From positions 1,647,501-1,711,500 of the forward strand of contig NC_041785.1 of NCBI RefSeq assembly GCF_900090045.1: a stretch of 64,000 bases of DNA, given 5' to 3'. The notes beneath the pieces were generated by a model, which was given only the letters and a program-made list of their open reading frames with translations, was not told the DNA's origin and ran no database searches. This document shows positions 43,431-60,900 of this stretch, piece after piece. The position numbers and the translations under genes are program-made. Origin of the DNA: Plasmodium malariae (taxonomy: Eukaryota > Apicomplexa > Aconoidasida > Haemosporida > Plasmodiidae). Position 1 is the first letter of the stretch. Each line of letters opens with the position of its first letter.

Positions 43431-44548
43431 TAAACTCACTTTTAGGTTTACTTCAAAGGGTGTAGTAGCGGAAGTAAAAAAAAAAAAAAAAAATAATAAT
43501 AAAAATAAAATAATGCTACACCGTTCCTGCTACATTGTGCTTATGGCCAAATTATGCAGTATTTATTTTTTTACATATACATGGTCCGTATACACATTAG
43601 CTTATCCATTTTTTCTTTAATAGATCAGCAAAAGATGCTTGCATATAATTTTATTTTATTTTGTTTTTTTTTTTTTTTTTTCAAACCTGTTAGAGGCGTC
43701 TTTTTTTTTTTTTTTTACATGTGCTATGATCCTTATGCACTCTTTTTTTTTTTTTTGAATTTTTTTTTTTTTTTTTTTTTTTATCTATAATGATGCAAAC
43801 TGATTCGTTGTGCCATTCAACTAGGAGAGTTCACAAAGTATAAACAGCCGATACCGTGTTTGTCAGTGTACTCACAAATATTATGAATAAAATTATTATC
43901 ATATTTCAAGGTGTGGACACCACTATGTGTCCCATTCAATGAAGAACAGTAATTGCAACGTCGTTATGTAATTTTAATTTTTTTTTTTTTTTTTCTTCAC
44001 CTAGGTAATGGCAAATTGTGTCTATTGTGTATTATTTTAAAAAATAAGTAAAATATACAAAGGAAAATAAATGAAAAGAAAGAAAACTAAGCTAAAACGA
44101 GCTAAAATTGGTAAATACCTTCACGTATTTTATGAACATATATTTATTAATACGTAAACATTAACAATACATAACGTGTGTTTACAATTATACAATCATG
44201 AATTTCGAATTTTGTGTTTCCCTATATATAACATATATAATACTGCTTTCACGATTATAAAAAAAAAAAAAAAATTTAAACATTATGAAAAAATGGTGAT
44301 AGCAGGTTGCTTCACTTATATAGTAAGAAAGAACACTATGTTTTTTATTTATCTTTGTTAAAAATGACTTGGTTAGTTTATGATTAAAAATTTGAGTAAA
44401 AAATATACAAGTAGAATTGCAAAAAAGGTACAATAATATATATATATATATACCAATTTCGATTTGCACAAAAATATTAAACTTTGTCACTTTTTATTTT
44501 TTATATTTTTACACATTACTGAATTTTATTACATTTTATTACACTGTA

Positions 44549-44682
44549 CTTTATTTTATCATTTCTTTTCATTTCATATGATTTTATTTTATCATTTCTT
44601 TTCATTTCATATGATTTTATTTTATCATTTCTTTTCATTTCATATGATTTTTTTTTATCATTTCTTTTCATTTCATATGTTT
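44549..44682. repeat. Minisatellite, 33-bp unit around TTTATCATTTCTTTTCATTTCATATGATT
   Basis: Four copies spaced exactly 33 bp apart (CATATG at 44575, 44608, 44641 and 44674), the last running into poly-T. Confidence 0.9.
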
Positions 44683-45587
44683 TTTTTTTTTTTTTTTTCT
44701 TTTGATTTGATTTTTTTTTTCTTGTTCCAAATGGCAGAATGTGCTATAGCAACGAATATTCAATGTGCCTAGTATTTCGAAAAGCATAATTTTTGGTGAA
44801 TTATGTGTTAATATAACTGTTTTATGGGAAAAAAAAAAAAAAAAAATCTTATATTAATTTATAAATAGTTTCTTCATCTTTATCTTTTTATTTTTCTTCT
44901 TCCACTTTTTCCACCTCTTCCATTTCTTTTTCTTTTTTTCTTTATAAAAGCTTCTTTACCTTTTTTATTCTCCTTATTTTATCATTACGTAATTTTCATA
45001 TTTACTTCTTCATTTATGTATTTGTGTACAAAATATTCGCTTAATCGTATTTACATACACATGTATATATATAACGTGAATACGAATATAGTACATACGT
45101 TTAAGTATACTTATGTATGTTTGTATGTATATAACGTGTACTATATGTATACATATATGAATATGTACTCGTATATAGGCAATTTATTATTTATGTAGTG
45201 AAGTACACGTTTATGCGTACATTCTTGCACAGAATTTTTTCGTTAATACACTACTATTTTGTGGCTATATTTTTTTTATTTTATTTTATTTTATTTTTAT
45301 TTTTATTTTATTTTTTATTTTTTTTTTTATTTTTATTTTGATATGATAACACTTTAAGTAAATACTGCAAAAAAAAAAAAAAAAAAAAAATCATTCCTTT
45401 GATAAAATTTAAAAAGATTAAAAACGATTAAAAAACAGTAAGCATATTTTGACAGCTCAGAATAGTGTTTACTTGAGAAAAAAAATTTACTTGAGTGTAT
45501 TTTAAAAAAAAATATGATCAAATATACCTTGTTCGTTTATATCTTATATAATACGCAAATGTAGTATATTCGTAAACACATAATTGA

Positions 45588-45720
45588 ATGAATACATAAT
45601 TATGTAAACATATAATTGCATGAATACATAATTGCATGAATACATAATTGTATGAATACATAATTGCATGAATACATAATTGTATGAATACATAATTGTA
45701 TGAATACATAATTTCATAAA
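45588..45720. repeat. Minisatellite, 16-bp unit CATGAATACATAATTG
   Basis: About eight copies with C/T alternation at the first base, degrading on both sides. It lies about 260 bp upstream of the CDC48 start codon. Confidence 0.9.
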
Positions 45721-45976
45721 TACAAAATTACATAAACATATTATACATTTGCACTTAAACTTATATTTACTTACCCCCTTTCGACACGGCTTATTACACA
45801 TGTATTAGGGGGAAATATTTAGCCTTATAAATATTTCCGCATATTTATTCATAGCTACCGAAAAAAGGTGTATGTATTTATGTATATGTACATATACCAA
45901 CATATATATATACATACATACCAACATATATATATATTTATGTACATGTGCATGTGCCCCTTTTTGATGAATTATA

Positions 45977-48942
<2,966 letters not shown>

Positions 48943-49888
48943 CTTGAAATATAAATAGTCTCTATGCATTGTGCATGTAAATCCTCTTCAGGCACTAAGC
49001 GTGTATATAAGCCATATGAACAACGTGCGTATAGTATTCTCCATTATATGTACGTGTATGTATTCTTATGAAAATCGCAGTTTATGTAGTGTATCGCATA
49101 TATATGCACATTTAGATGTTTACATATACCTTTTTAATTTTTTTTTTTTTTTTTTTTCATTTTTGTTATAATAAGAGCATACATTTTTTAATTAAATAGG
49201 GGGCGAAATATAAGGAAATTTTGCCTCCCACATTTTATAAAATAGGAAAAAAAAAAAAAAAATTAAGTCAAACCTATTATAATTTTAATAAAATATATAA
49301 GTTGATCGTGTGCTTTCTTAAACATTTTACATCACAACAAAATGTATAAAGTTGTATATAACATGGACGTTTACCTTTTAAATGTAGTTATGTTTTTTTT
49401 AAAATAAGTTTATTTGTAGTGAAAACCGCAAGACGGGTGAAAAAATGCAGTTACGGGGAAGTAAACATGCGCATGTATATGTACATATATATGTATGTAT
49501 GTATGTATATGGAGGAAGAATTATGTATTGTACATGCTTGTAACTGTGCAACACTATTCTTTTTTTTTTTCTTCCCTGACTACAATAAATTAAAAATAGA
49601 ATGTTATTTATAAACAATGAACTTGACACTTTAGTGTTTTTATGCATTCATTTTATTGTTAACGTGCTAGGCAAAATAAAATAAAAATAAAATAAAAATA
49701 AAAATAAAATACATATAGTGAAGCTGAACAAGGTAAATTATTACACCAGGTTGGACGACCTTTTGCAGAAAGAAGTAAAAATATGGGTATTTCTTCACAG
49801 GGCATTATATATATTAATATATAAACAATTTTTTGTAATAGCATAAAAATGTACAAATGTCGTAATTATGCTGCCTAGGAATATACTA

Positions 49889-49927
<39 letters not shown>

Positions 49928-51946
49928 CATTATATGTGCTTATACATGCATATACTTGCACATATATACATTCATGCGGTTAATTCTTATACTTGGAAAG
50001 AGGTAAAATTAAGTCAAACAGAATATTCTACTCAACATTTAAGTGGAGAAAAAACTGGAAAGAATAGCTCTATACAAATTACGCTCTCCTAGAACAGTTT
50101 CCGATAAAGAATATGAATAGTCAGTACAAAACTGTCCTGTCTTCTACACTCATATATATACACATAAACGTTAGTGAAATATTAATTAATTTTCTGTAAA
50201 ATTTAGATTGCCTTAATAAAAAAAAAAATGAAAAATGTAGAAGTTATATAATTTCAAATATGATATAAATTGTGAAATATTAGCTAAAGGTAGACTGCTC
50301 CTATTTGGTATGTACGCATGATACAGCATACTTGCAAACGTTTATATTCGAAATATTTTTGCAATAACTTACAGGCGAAATAATTTGTAATTCTTTTTGA
50401 AACAACTTGTTTCTTTCCAAAATAATGCTTTTACTCTTCGCTACTTGTATTATTATATGCTTATACGAGTATGAAACTACATTTACACAATAAAGGCATA
50501 TATGTTTTATTTTTGCAAAAAACTCCTTTTATTGTTTTTTTTTTTTTTTTCCGAATAACACAAGATAAAAACAAGGAACTGTTTTTATTTTTCATTCTTT
50601 TTATAGTGTCATATTTTAAACCTTTTTTCAGAAAAGAGATAGCATCACACTAGTTTTATGACTTGTACATATTTTTTGCATTTTTTATGCATTTATTGTT
50701 ACTTTTTTTTTATCTTTTTTTTTTTTTTATTGCATGTTAATGCAAAACATATGGCTTTTAAGGAGAAAATATCTGTGTATATCTAGCCAAAATGTTAAAA
50801 AATATAAGGGAAAATAAAATAATAATAATGATAAAAATAATTATATATGTAAATACTTATCTTGTTCTCCTATATTCAGTGTAAAATGATGAAGAAAGAG
50901 TTATTTGTGCATTTCTACAAATGCATATTTGTACATTTGTATATCTGTATATTTCCATATTTCCATATTTCCATATTTGCACATTTGCGTATTTGGAAAT
51001 TATACGCTTCTTTTAAACTCCCATCACGACAAACGTATTTCAGAAATGTCACTACTGTAATTAAGCTTCTTTAATAACAAGGCGCTCAGAATAAATTTTT
51101 CATTCTTTTTTGTTTTGAATAAACATTTTTGAACTGTCTATTTTTGACAAAAACATTTTTGCGTTATATTATTTTCCACTTTTTTTTTTTTTTTTTTTTT
51201 TTTTTTCAATTTAAATATATAATATACTGAAACTTTTTTAAAGAGCGCATATATATATATATATGTGTATTTGTGTATGTATGTATGTATGTATATGTAT
51301 ATATGCATATCGTACCTCCAAGTCTTATTTCTTAAAACAGCGCAAGATTAATTGTTATGCCTAATATGCGCTGTCCTGAATATTATTTCATACATATGGA
51401 CATAAAACGAACTTTACAGTATTTCTATCATAAAAATAGGATCAAATTGATCATTTCAGAATATATATATTTACGTGTATTGTTTTTCCTTTACTTCTGA
51501 GTAAGACACCATTTGACCAAACCTAATTGTTATTTTAATTTAATAAAATATATATTTTTTCATAAACATGTATACTGTAATTCCTCAATCTGAGTTAATA
51601 TTTCTTGCTTTATCGTAACAATCTTTTGATGTGGGAAAATATTCATTTGCAATAGTGCAATGTGTAAATATAAAAAAGGAGAAAAAAAAAAATATATATA
51701 TATATACACATAGGTGTATACTCTGACGTATATGTAAGAATATATAATAGCGTATAGATTGGTGTATTGTGTTCCTACATAATCAAATACGTACGCTTAT
51801 ACATATGAAATATATGCAGTGTGTGCATATGTTAGATAAACCGCAGAAGGTACTGCAAGTTTGCAAAATTGAACAAGCTGAAGATAAGCAAAGCACAGCA
51901 GATCAATGAGTCCATTGCAAGAAAAGGACCACTACATTTCACCGAA
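48943..51946. other. Intergenic region between CDC48 and the giant gene
   Basis: 3 kb with poly-T near 49139-49157 and 51180-51206, and TA runs near 49894-49922 and 51246-51264. Two short islands of higher GC and mixed amino-acid composition occur on the plus strand. One is at about 49714-49797 (SEAEQGKLLHQVGRPFAERS then KNMGISSQ). The other is at 49985-50092 (SYTWKEVKLSQTEYSTQH then LSGEKTGKNSSIQITLS and stop). Neither has a start codon with clear splice partners. The stretch 51836-51946 is open in the frame of the following gene and may hold part of its first exon. Confidence 0.45.
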
Positions 51947-54900
51947 ATGGATCCTAATAACATAAAGTTTTCAACAAATAATGAAAAGATTTGTCCTAAT
52001 GATGTTGTGTTTAATAAAGTAATAAGTATGTCACATTTGGAAAGTAAAAAAAATAAGGGTGTACTGTTACATAATCCAAGTATAAACAACCATGAAATGA
52101 AAGATGAACAAAATTTCTGTAGAGCGCAATATGTTCTTGGCGTAAATGGGGATAAGTACAGTAATTCCAACAAAGACTCTTCCGAAAACGCCATCAGTAT
52201 GACAATCAATTTGCAGAATAAGAATGAGCCAAGAAGCTTGCATCATAAAAATGAGGAGACCAATATGCGAGGTAAATATAATACGGATAAGAAAAAAAAC
52301 AAAAACTACGTGAATATGTTTAAAACTAATATGAAGAATGTTATCAACAATATAATTAATAGGAGTTTAATATCAGGGGAAGTAAATAATAAGGACATAA
52401 ATAATATAGAAGTGAACAAAATAAGTACAGAAAGAAATAAAGCGGAAAATAGGATACTATACAAACATGAAAGTATAGAGTTGTCTAATACAAATGGGAA
52501 AGGAAACGAAGTAAAATTTACACCTTTTAGTTCTGTTAAAACAGGAGAGATAAAAAAAATCAACAATGTAAAAAGTAGCAATAAAGAAAAAGATCCTTTA
52601 CTTATTAAAAGATCATTGCTTAAATTAAAAAATGACGATAAACAAGTGAAAGGAATAAATATAGGAAAATGCTTTTCCTATAGTACAAATAAGCATATGC
52701 TTTTAAATGAAAATGTAAGTTGCAAGAATAATTTGGAAAAAGGCAAAAAGAGTGAGGAGGATGAGAATGATAATAATAATAATAATAGTAGTAGTGCATT
52801 AAGGTACAATAATGCAGTAATTAACTATAATGCAATAAATAGAAGTAGTGCAATAAATAGAAGTGGCACAATAAATAGAAGTAGTGCAATAAATAGAAGT
52901 AGTGCAATAAATAGAAGTAGCACAATAAATAGAAGTAGCGCAATGAATAGTAGTATCGCAATATATAGAAGTAGTGCAATGAATAACAATAATGATCCTA
53001 CTACTAAGAGTACTACACTAAATGGAAACAATATGGCAGCAAATGAAGCAACAACTAGCGAACAGAACAAAGTAATTTCACGCATTTCTCTCATTAAACA
53101 TAACAAGATAAACGAACTACATCCTAATTTGAAAAGAATAGCGTTAGATTCGAACATTTTAAATAATAAAATTAACCCAGCTGCTTGTGCACAAAACAAC
53201 AGATTAAAGAAGAACGGGTTAAGGGAAAAAGTGAAAGAAAAAAATAGATCTGTCCTATCAGGTATTAATAAAAATGAAAAGATTCAAAATAAAGCTAGTT
53301 TATATTGTCCTATGTATATATCAAAAAAAGAAAATTGTCAACGTCAAGAGAAAAGTAGGACGCCTATGAGTAATGACAGTTTTCATAGAAATCTAAAAAA
53401 AACATTAATTAATATTATTACGAACTCAACTAAAGACGAAAATGACAGAGATTATGATATAATTAAGAAAGCATGTCCTGATTTTGTAAAAAAAAGCGAT
53501 AATACTTTATATAAAAGTAGTTTATTAAATAAAGAGAAAAGGAAACCAGAAAGTAAGTACTCTTCACCCTCAAATTTTATTAATGCAAATGAAAGAAAAT
53601 TGCTACGAATAAACGAAGAAAACGTTGAAACAAAACAACAGTTAATGAGAAGATATTCATCCTTAGTTCACAAGAGAAATTCTATATTTAAAAAAAAAGG
53701 TGCTACCGAAAGGTGTAGTGTTTCTATTAATGAAAAAATTGAAAATGTAAGTGAAAATGTAAATGAAAATGTAAATGAAAATGTTAATGAAAATGTATGT
53801 GAAAATGAAAATAGCCAAAATAAACTAATCAATGAGAGGAGTGAATTATCAGCATGTAAAAAGGAGAAAGTCGCTGGAACCAATGAGAAGAAAGCCGAGG
53901 ACGAAACAGGTAGATCTAACATGATCTTACCATTTATTACAACTCATAAATGTAAGCATGTGTCTAGCGTACTGTTTGAACGGAATAATAATATATGGGG
54001 AAAGAAAAATTCCCTATTCAGGAATAAAGAATCAGTGAATGGTAGTTCCCCTTTATCGCTAAAAAAAAGCACCATCGGTAATGATACTAGCATGATCCAT
54101 ACTAGTTCCGTCTATACTAGAATTAGGAAGCCTAGTAGTAATAATGTTAGAAGTGAAAAGCCTTGCAGTTATAATATTAGTAGTGGTAAATCTGATGGCA
54201 ATCATGTTAGTAGTGGTAAACCTAGTAATATGCAGAGCAGTACACCTAGGGGTAATTATCGTAGTGGTAATATGTATAAACCTAGTGCCAGCCCAGTGAA
54301 AGCTGTACAGAATAAAAGTAATGCATTACCAACAAACATATATAAAAGAGCAAGCACAATGAATATGCCAATACAAAAAATGAATATTTTAGATTCAAAT
54401 AAAGATTTAGCAAATGGTAGGGAAATAGTGAATGCTCCAATGAATCAGAATGCTAATGAACTAAGAAAATGGTTTAATGTTAAAGCTCAAAATAAGTTGA
54501 CTGGAAATGTGAGGGAAAATTTTACCCCCCAGAACAACAAACGTGTGAAGGATTATTCGGACGCATTAAAATTATCTTTAAGCAAAAAATATGGTGGTAC
54601 ATTAAAGAATGAGCGATACTTGCAGTTAGGTATTAATCATGAAAAAATTTCGAAGCCTAAGGTTAGCGAAAAAATGAAGCATAATGCTGCTACTGATAAT
54701 GCTGCTACTGATAATGCTGCTGCTGATAATGCTGCTACTGATAATGCTGCTACTGATAATGCTGCTACTGATAATGCTGCTACTGATAATGCTGCTACTG
54801 ATAATGCTGCTACTGATAATGCTGCTGCTGATAATGCTGGTACTCATAACTCGGTTTATGAGCCAGATGATGACAAAACTGTCGGTGCTAAACATGGCGG

Positions 54901-57900
54901 TGATAAAATAGACACCACACCACTCAGTATCGATATAAATATAAAGAATTATGAACACGATGCAGTTCTAATAAGTGAAAGAAAAAATGGTAAATATAAA
55001 GGTGACATTTCATCAGAACCAACTAGCTTTCACAAAACGTATATATATAAACATACTAAAGAGAATAATTTAACTATGGTAAAAAACAGCCTGATTGAGC
55101 AAGGTAATTATATTACAGGAGCACCGAACATAACATATGGAAAAGAAATTGTAACTAATTCGGACCTTAAAAAGTATAACTCAAACAAAAAGTATATAAA
55201 AACAGATGATATTCTACCTTATGAGCAAATTAAATGTGTTACCAATATAATGGAAAATGAATTCAAACATGGTATGAACAAAACAAATACTGATAAGGTA
55301 ACTACAAATTCTGGTGATATAACCAGTTATATAAACAGTTTAACTGATGAAAATTCTGCATTAATATATGATCAACAAAATGAAAAGACTATAAATCATC
55401 TGGACCTTGACAAAGCAAACGACGTGTGCCACAGAGATGGAAGTAAATATTCATCTAATGAGGAGCTTATATGTACATACGAGAACATCAAAAGGAAGCA
55501 TGGGTCTACAGGCGCACGACAAGGTGGCACAAAGGGGAAGAGTTCTAGTGAGAATGAAAAATTGGAAGAAAAATTGGCGGAAAGTTTATCCAAGAAACTA
55601 CACGAAAATATTGTAGATAACTCTACCCAAAATGATCAAATGAGCGGTACCAAAAATAATTTTACGCTTAATTTGGGAAAAGAAAAAAGGACGGATATTA
55701 ACAACCTGGAAGCATTTAAATATGCTAAAGAAATAAAAAGTCATTATAACATAGAAGTAAAGATAAAAAAAGAACTAATTGAAAATGAATCAGCTAAGAA
55801 TGATAACACCGATGCTCTAAATTTTGAGTGTCCTACTAACAATATGGACAAAAAAGAAAAGGAAAAATATGAGGAAAATTGTAACAAAATTGACCATGTA
55901 TATATAAAAAAAGAATTTACAGTTGATGACTCAGATGCAAGAAAAAGGAAATATTTCATAAACGAAGTAAAAATCGATGAAGGGATAAACAAAGACGAAA
56001 AATACGATAAACACGATAAACAGTTAAAACAATTGCTTTTAAATCGTAAAAATAACTTAGAAAAAAAGCTTCAACAAAAGGATGATTTGTCAGCTAGTGA
56101 TGCACATGTAAATAAGTTAGCTCCTTCAAATGATTATCATATGGAAGAGGTTGTATCGAAGGAGAAAATAAATGAAAAGGAGATAAATTTGTCCAAGGAT
56201 AACAACAACGGCGTTACAGTGTTGCTCTTAGACAATGATGCATTGAAAAGAAAGAGCGAACAAGAAAAGGAGCAAAAGAATACAGAGAATACTTTAACTG
56301 GTAAAAACAAGAGCATTTCAATAATTGGGGGAAATAATAGAACTAAAAAGTTCTTACTGCACTATAGCATATGCAAAATTAAAAAAAAAAATGACAAAAA
56401 GGCATACACAAAAAAAGGGGTAAACAAAGGAAATAATGATGAGATAAATGGAAAAAATGCTGACGAAATAAATGGAAAAAATGCTGACGAAATAAATAGA
56501 GAAAATGCTGACGAAATTAATAGAGAAAATGCTTACGAAATTAATAGAGAAAATGCTGACGAAATTAATAGAGAAGATGCTAACGAAATAAATAGAGAAG
56601 ATGCTGACGAAATAAATAGAGAAGATGCTGACGAAATAAATAGAGAAAATGCTGACGAAATAAATAGAGAAAATGCTGACGAAATAAATAGAGAAAATGA
56701 TGACGAAATAAATAGAGAAAATGATGACGAAATAAATAGAGAAAATGCTGACGAAATAAATAGAGAAAATGCTGGTGAAATTAATAGAGAAAATGATGAC
56801 GAAATAATTAGAAAAAATGATGACGAAATTAATAGAGAAAATAATAACCCGGTAGAAACAAATGAACGTAGTGAAATTGATGCTTACAGGGATAATATTA
56901 TTATTCCTATCTCAGAGGACCAAATGATCGAGGAAAAAATTAGTGATTTAAATATGCCACAATCGTGTAATGAAAATTTTTCTTTACATAAATATGGGAA
57001 CGTTGTGACGAATCCAAATAAGAGCAGTACTTACAATTTCTTTTCAAATCGCAAAAAAAAATATTACAATTTTAGTTTAATTAATCATAAAATTAATGTG
57101 GGCAAGAGAGTTACAAGGTTATGGAAAGAAAAACAAAATGAAATGAAAAAAGCAACTTGTGTCTTAAAAGATAAAGCTCAACTGGGAGTTACTAATACAG
57201 AGGTATTTCCTGCTAAGAAAAATAATGAAAAAGAACAAGGTAAATATAAGAAAAAACGAAAATTTGAAAATTGTATGACCAATATGACGACTTCACACAA
57301 GTTTAGGAAAAAAAAAAAAATTAAACTGAGTTACTATCCATCGAAAAAATGGGACAATGTGTGCAACAGAGATAAAAGGAAACACTTCAAGGAATGTGAA
57401 GCGAAAGAAGTGAATGAGGAAAGAAAAAAAAAAAAAAAAAAAAAAAAATGTGTAATACCAAGTGTATGCTTAAGTATAAAAAGGGCAATAGTAATATGCA
57501 GCAAAATCGAATTTTATTAAATACTGATGAAGAGAATGGAAAGCAAAAAAAAAAAGAAAAAAAAAAGAAAATAAAAAAAAATGAAATAAAAATAAATGAA
57601 TTAAAAATTAATGAAATAAGAATAAATAAAATAGCAAATGTACAGGAGGAAGTACAAAAGAAGTACACAGACAAGGGTAGTGAAAACATCTTCTTTTATG
57701 AACATGAATGGGTAACCATAATTTTGCGAATTATAAATAATAACAATTTCCATTTAGCAGAAAAATTGATGATTTTCATTTTTCAAAAAGAGGAACAGTT
57801 ATATAGACAGTATTTTATAGAAGCTAAGGAAGAAGCGTTAAATAACAGGGAAGGTAAGAAATGTAACAAAAGCGACTGCACAGGGGTGAATGGATGTATA

Positions 57901-60900
57901 AACAAGAATACAAATAAAAGCTGCACCAGCAAGAATGGTCAAGATGAAAGATTCTGCATAGGAAATAATGATACTGAAGATGGATATTATGGAGGTTGCA
58001 ATGATCATAATGGCGATAGTCGTGAGTGCAGAGCTGAGGGGAAGAGAAAGGGGAAGAACCTTTCTCCTTTCATGGAACAAATATTTGACAACTGCCCTCA
58101 GGAATGGCCTCTCTTAGATGTAGGTATTCTGATTATAGTTTCTCAAATCGTTTGTTACATTTTTAACATGAACAAATGGGACATATTTTATGAGGGATGT
58201 AAAATATTTGAAAAGTACTGCATTGCAATTTTATTAAATTCTTCTTTGATTACATCTAAAAAGGATGGAAGCAGACTATTAATGTTTGAGCATGACTTTT
58301 TCTATAAAATAATTACACCAAGGGGGGGTGAGCCTAAAAGCGGTATTAGTAATGTTGGCTATACAGGCTGCAGTGGACGTATGAACAACATTTTGAACTA
58401 CCACATGAATTATCTAACGAATGACTACCTTATTAAAGAGAAAACCATATTAGATGTAATATTTCTAGCCTTGGCATATTATATAACTGTTAGTCAGAAT
58501 TTAAGTGAGTACATTGAAAAGAACAATATTCTGTGCTACTTAAACTTTTTTCAAAAAAATGCAGGTGTGAGGAAAAGGGGATTAACGAATGAAGATAGCG
58601 AAAGGGGAAAGAAGGAAACAAAAAAGCGGGTAAATATGCCAGGAGATCGATCAATTAGACCAAATGGACCACATGGACCTGATGGATCTAATGGATCCAA
58701 TGGATCAGACGGACCTAGTGAATCAACAAATAAAACAAAAGAAGCAGGGGGAGTGAACAAAATGGAACTATCCCTTGCTAACAGGCGGAGCATACAGAAA
58801 AGCAGATATGCCTTTTCCAGATTTTCCGAAAATTTGCAGAATAGAATAAAGGGAGAACCTCTGCAGCACGAAAAGAGCAAGATAAAAACGTACGAAAGGA
58901 ATGTGAAAAGAAGGTTAAGCCTTCTTAGAACAACTAGATGTATAAGCGAAGTACAGAGGGGGAAGCATGTAAAGGGTAGTAGTAGTAGTAGCCGTAGAAG
59001 TAGCAGTAGTAGTAGATGTAGTAGTAGTAGCTGTAGTAGTAGTAGCTGTAGTAGTAGTAGTCGTAGTCGTAGTAGCTGTAGTAGTAGTAGTCGTAGTCGT
59101 AGTAGCTGTAGTAGTAGTAGTCGTAGTAGTAATAATGGTAGCCACGTTAAAAGGGGGGTATACGAAGGAATTGGTAGAGATAGTAGCATTAATGAGAGCT
59201 TATATGCTACAGAGTTACTTACGCAAAATGGGCATATAAAGAGAGAGGGAAACACCAAGGAACAGAGGAAATCTAAATCTAAAGGAGAAATGAATAGACA
59301 AAATATAGGAGCATGTGATATAGAAAACTTTTTCCTATTCAAGAATAACAAAATTAACACTATTGTCAAATACCATACGAATAGTGCCTTTGAAAAATTA
59401 TTATGTTTAATAATTATCGAAATTTTTAACCTGATTTATGATACTAGAGAATACTCAGTGGAAAATATACTAATCATTAGAAAATTTTTTCGCGTTTTCC
59501 TTAATTATACACAGAAGAGATTTATATATTGGTCAATACAAATGCACTCTGTGGAAGTGAGTGACCTAGTGGAACGTTGCTCACTGGAAATGTTGAATAC
59601 CATTTTTACAGAAGACATATTAAAAAATATAAATGTACAAAGTGTGGATGGAAAGGCTAGTATCGTTATGGATGAAGAGGAAGGGGGTGAAAAGAGTACA
59701 ATTAAAAATTATAAAGAGAGTAATAAAATACTACCATTTCCTTGCAAAGTTTATGACAACTATTTTAATATGTGGATGTGGATTGAACGAATATTTAATG
59801 AAAATTTTTATGAAATTAATAATCTAATGTACAACAATACATATCATTTTGAAAAGAATTATATAGAGAGCGGAGATATATATATCAACTATGGAAAAAT
59901 AGAATTAATTAGTCATAATATTAAAAGGTTTTCTTCTTTGCAAAAACATAATTGCGCTATTTTAAAAAAATACTGGATCATATTTGGATTAAAAGTAAAA
60001 AACAAAAAAATGGAGAGTAGTAAGGAATGGTTATCCCCCAGTTCATTACTTACATACAACAGTTTTAGGGATACTACTACTACAGCTTCTAATAATAATA
60101 GTAATAGTAGCAGTAATAGTAGCAGTAATAGTAGCAGTGATAGTGACAGTAATAGGGACGGTAATAGGGACGGTAATAGGGACGGTAATAGGGACAGTAA
60201 TAGGGACAGTAATAATGATATTCTCCGGGTAGCTACGCAGGATGCATTTAAAAATAAATCATTTTTTACTTTAGAAAAAAAAGACTACAGGCACGACATA
60301 CTTACGTTTCATTTCTTATCTTCCATAGAATCCATTTGTAACGTTTATCAATCGATGGAGGAAATACCATCATTCTTACATCTAAAAAATAAAAACCACT
60401 TGATAAATTGCATAATTAAGAAGAAGAGAGATGATGACAGTAGTATAAATTTAGTACGGGCGACTAGTACAAATGAGGGGAAACTCCTATCGTTAAGCAG
60501 TACCACTTCACTCTTCAACAGGGATGGCAAAGATAACCAAGATAACGAAGGTGACAATGATAACACGGATAACAGGGACCAACATATAGGTAGTACTTAT
60601 CCCCTAAACGAGGAATCAAATGGCGACATCCTCTGGTTAAAGCAGTTAAAAAGAAGGCTAAAAATCTACGATATACAGTGGCATGAAGAATATGAAAAGA
60701 GATATTTAAATTTAGTTATATGTATGAAAATGATGAAGAATAAATTTAAAGACAACAAATTGTTTAACCATATTATGAAGCGTAATGTTTCGTCTATTTG
60801 GCTAAATAAGAATCAAATATATCTCCAGTACATTCAAATAGCTATTAACTGTAAGTTCCTTTTAGGATCCTCTTACCATGACATCTACCTGTTCATAAAA

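Larger units (their letters stand above)
43431..45976. other. Intergenic region with homopolymers and two minisatellites
   Basis: Contains many poly-T tracts (43660-43790), poly-A near 43477-43492 and 44260-44276, an ATTTT-rich tract at 45265-45335 and poly-A at 45370-45391. Two tandem arrays are listed separately. TA/TATG runs precede the CDC48 start. Short ORFs here are hydrophobic readings of T-rich DNA. No gene seen. Confidence 0.55.

Noticed and set aside
57387..57689. Minus-strand Phe-rich ORF over the first poly-A frame-change site
   Set aside because: Antisense of Lys-rich coding sequence; no independent coding signal.
58551..59369. 272-codon minus-strand Leu-rich ORF
   Set aside because: Antisense shadow of the Ser/Arg tract and flanking coding sequence in the giant gene; lacks its own start context and has Leu-run composition.
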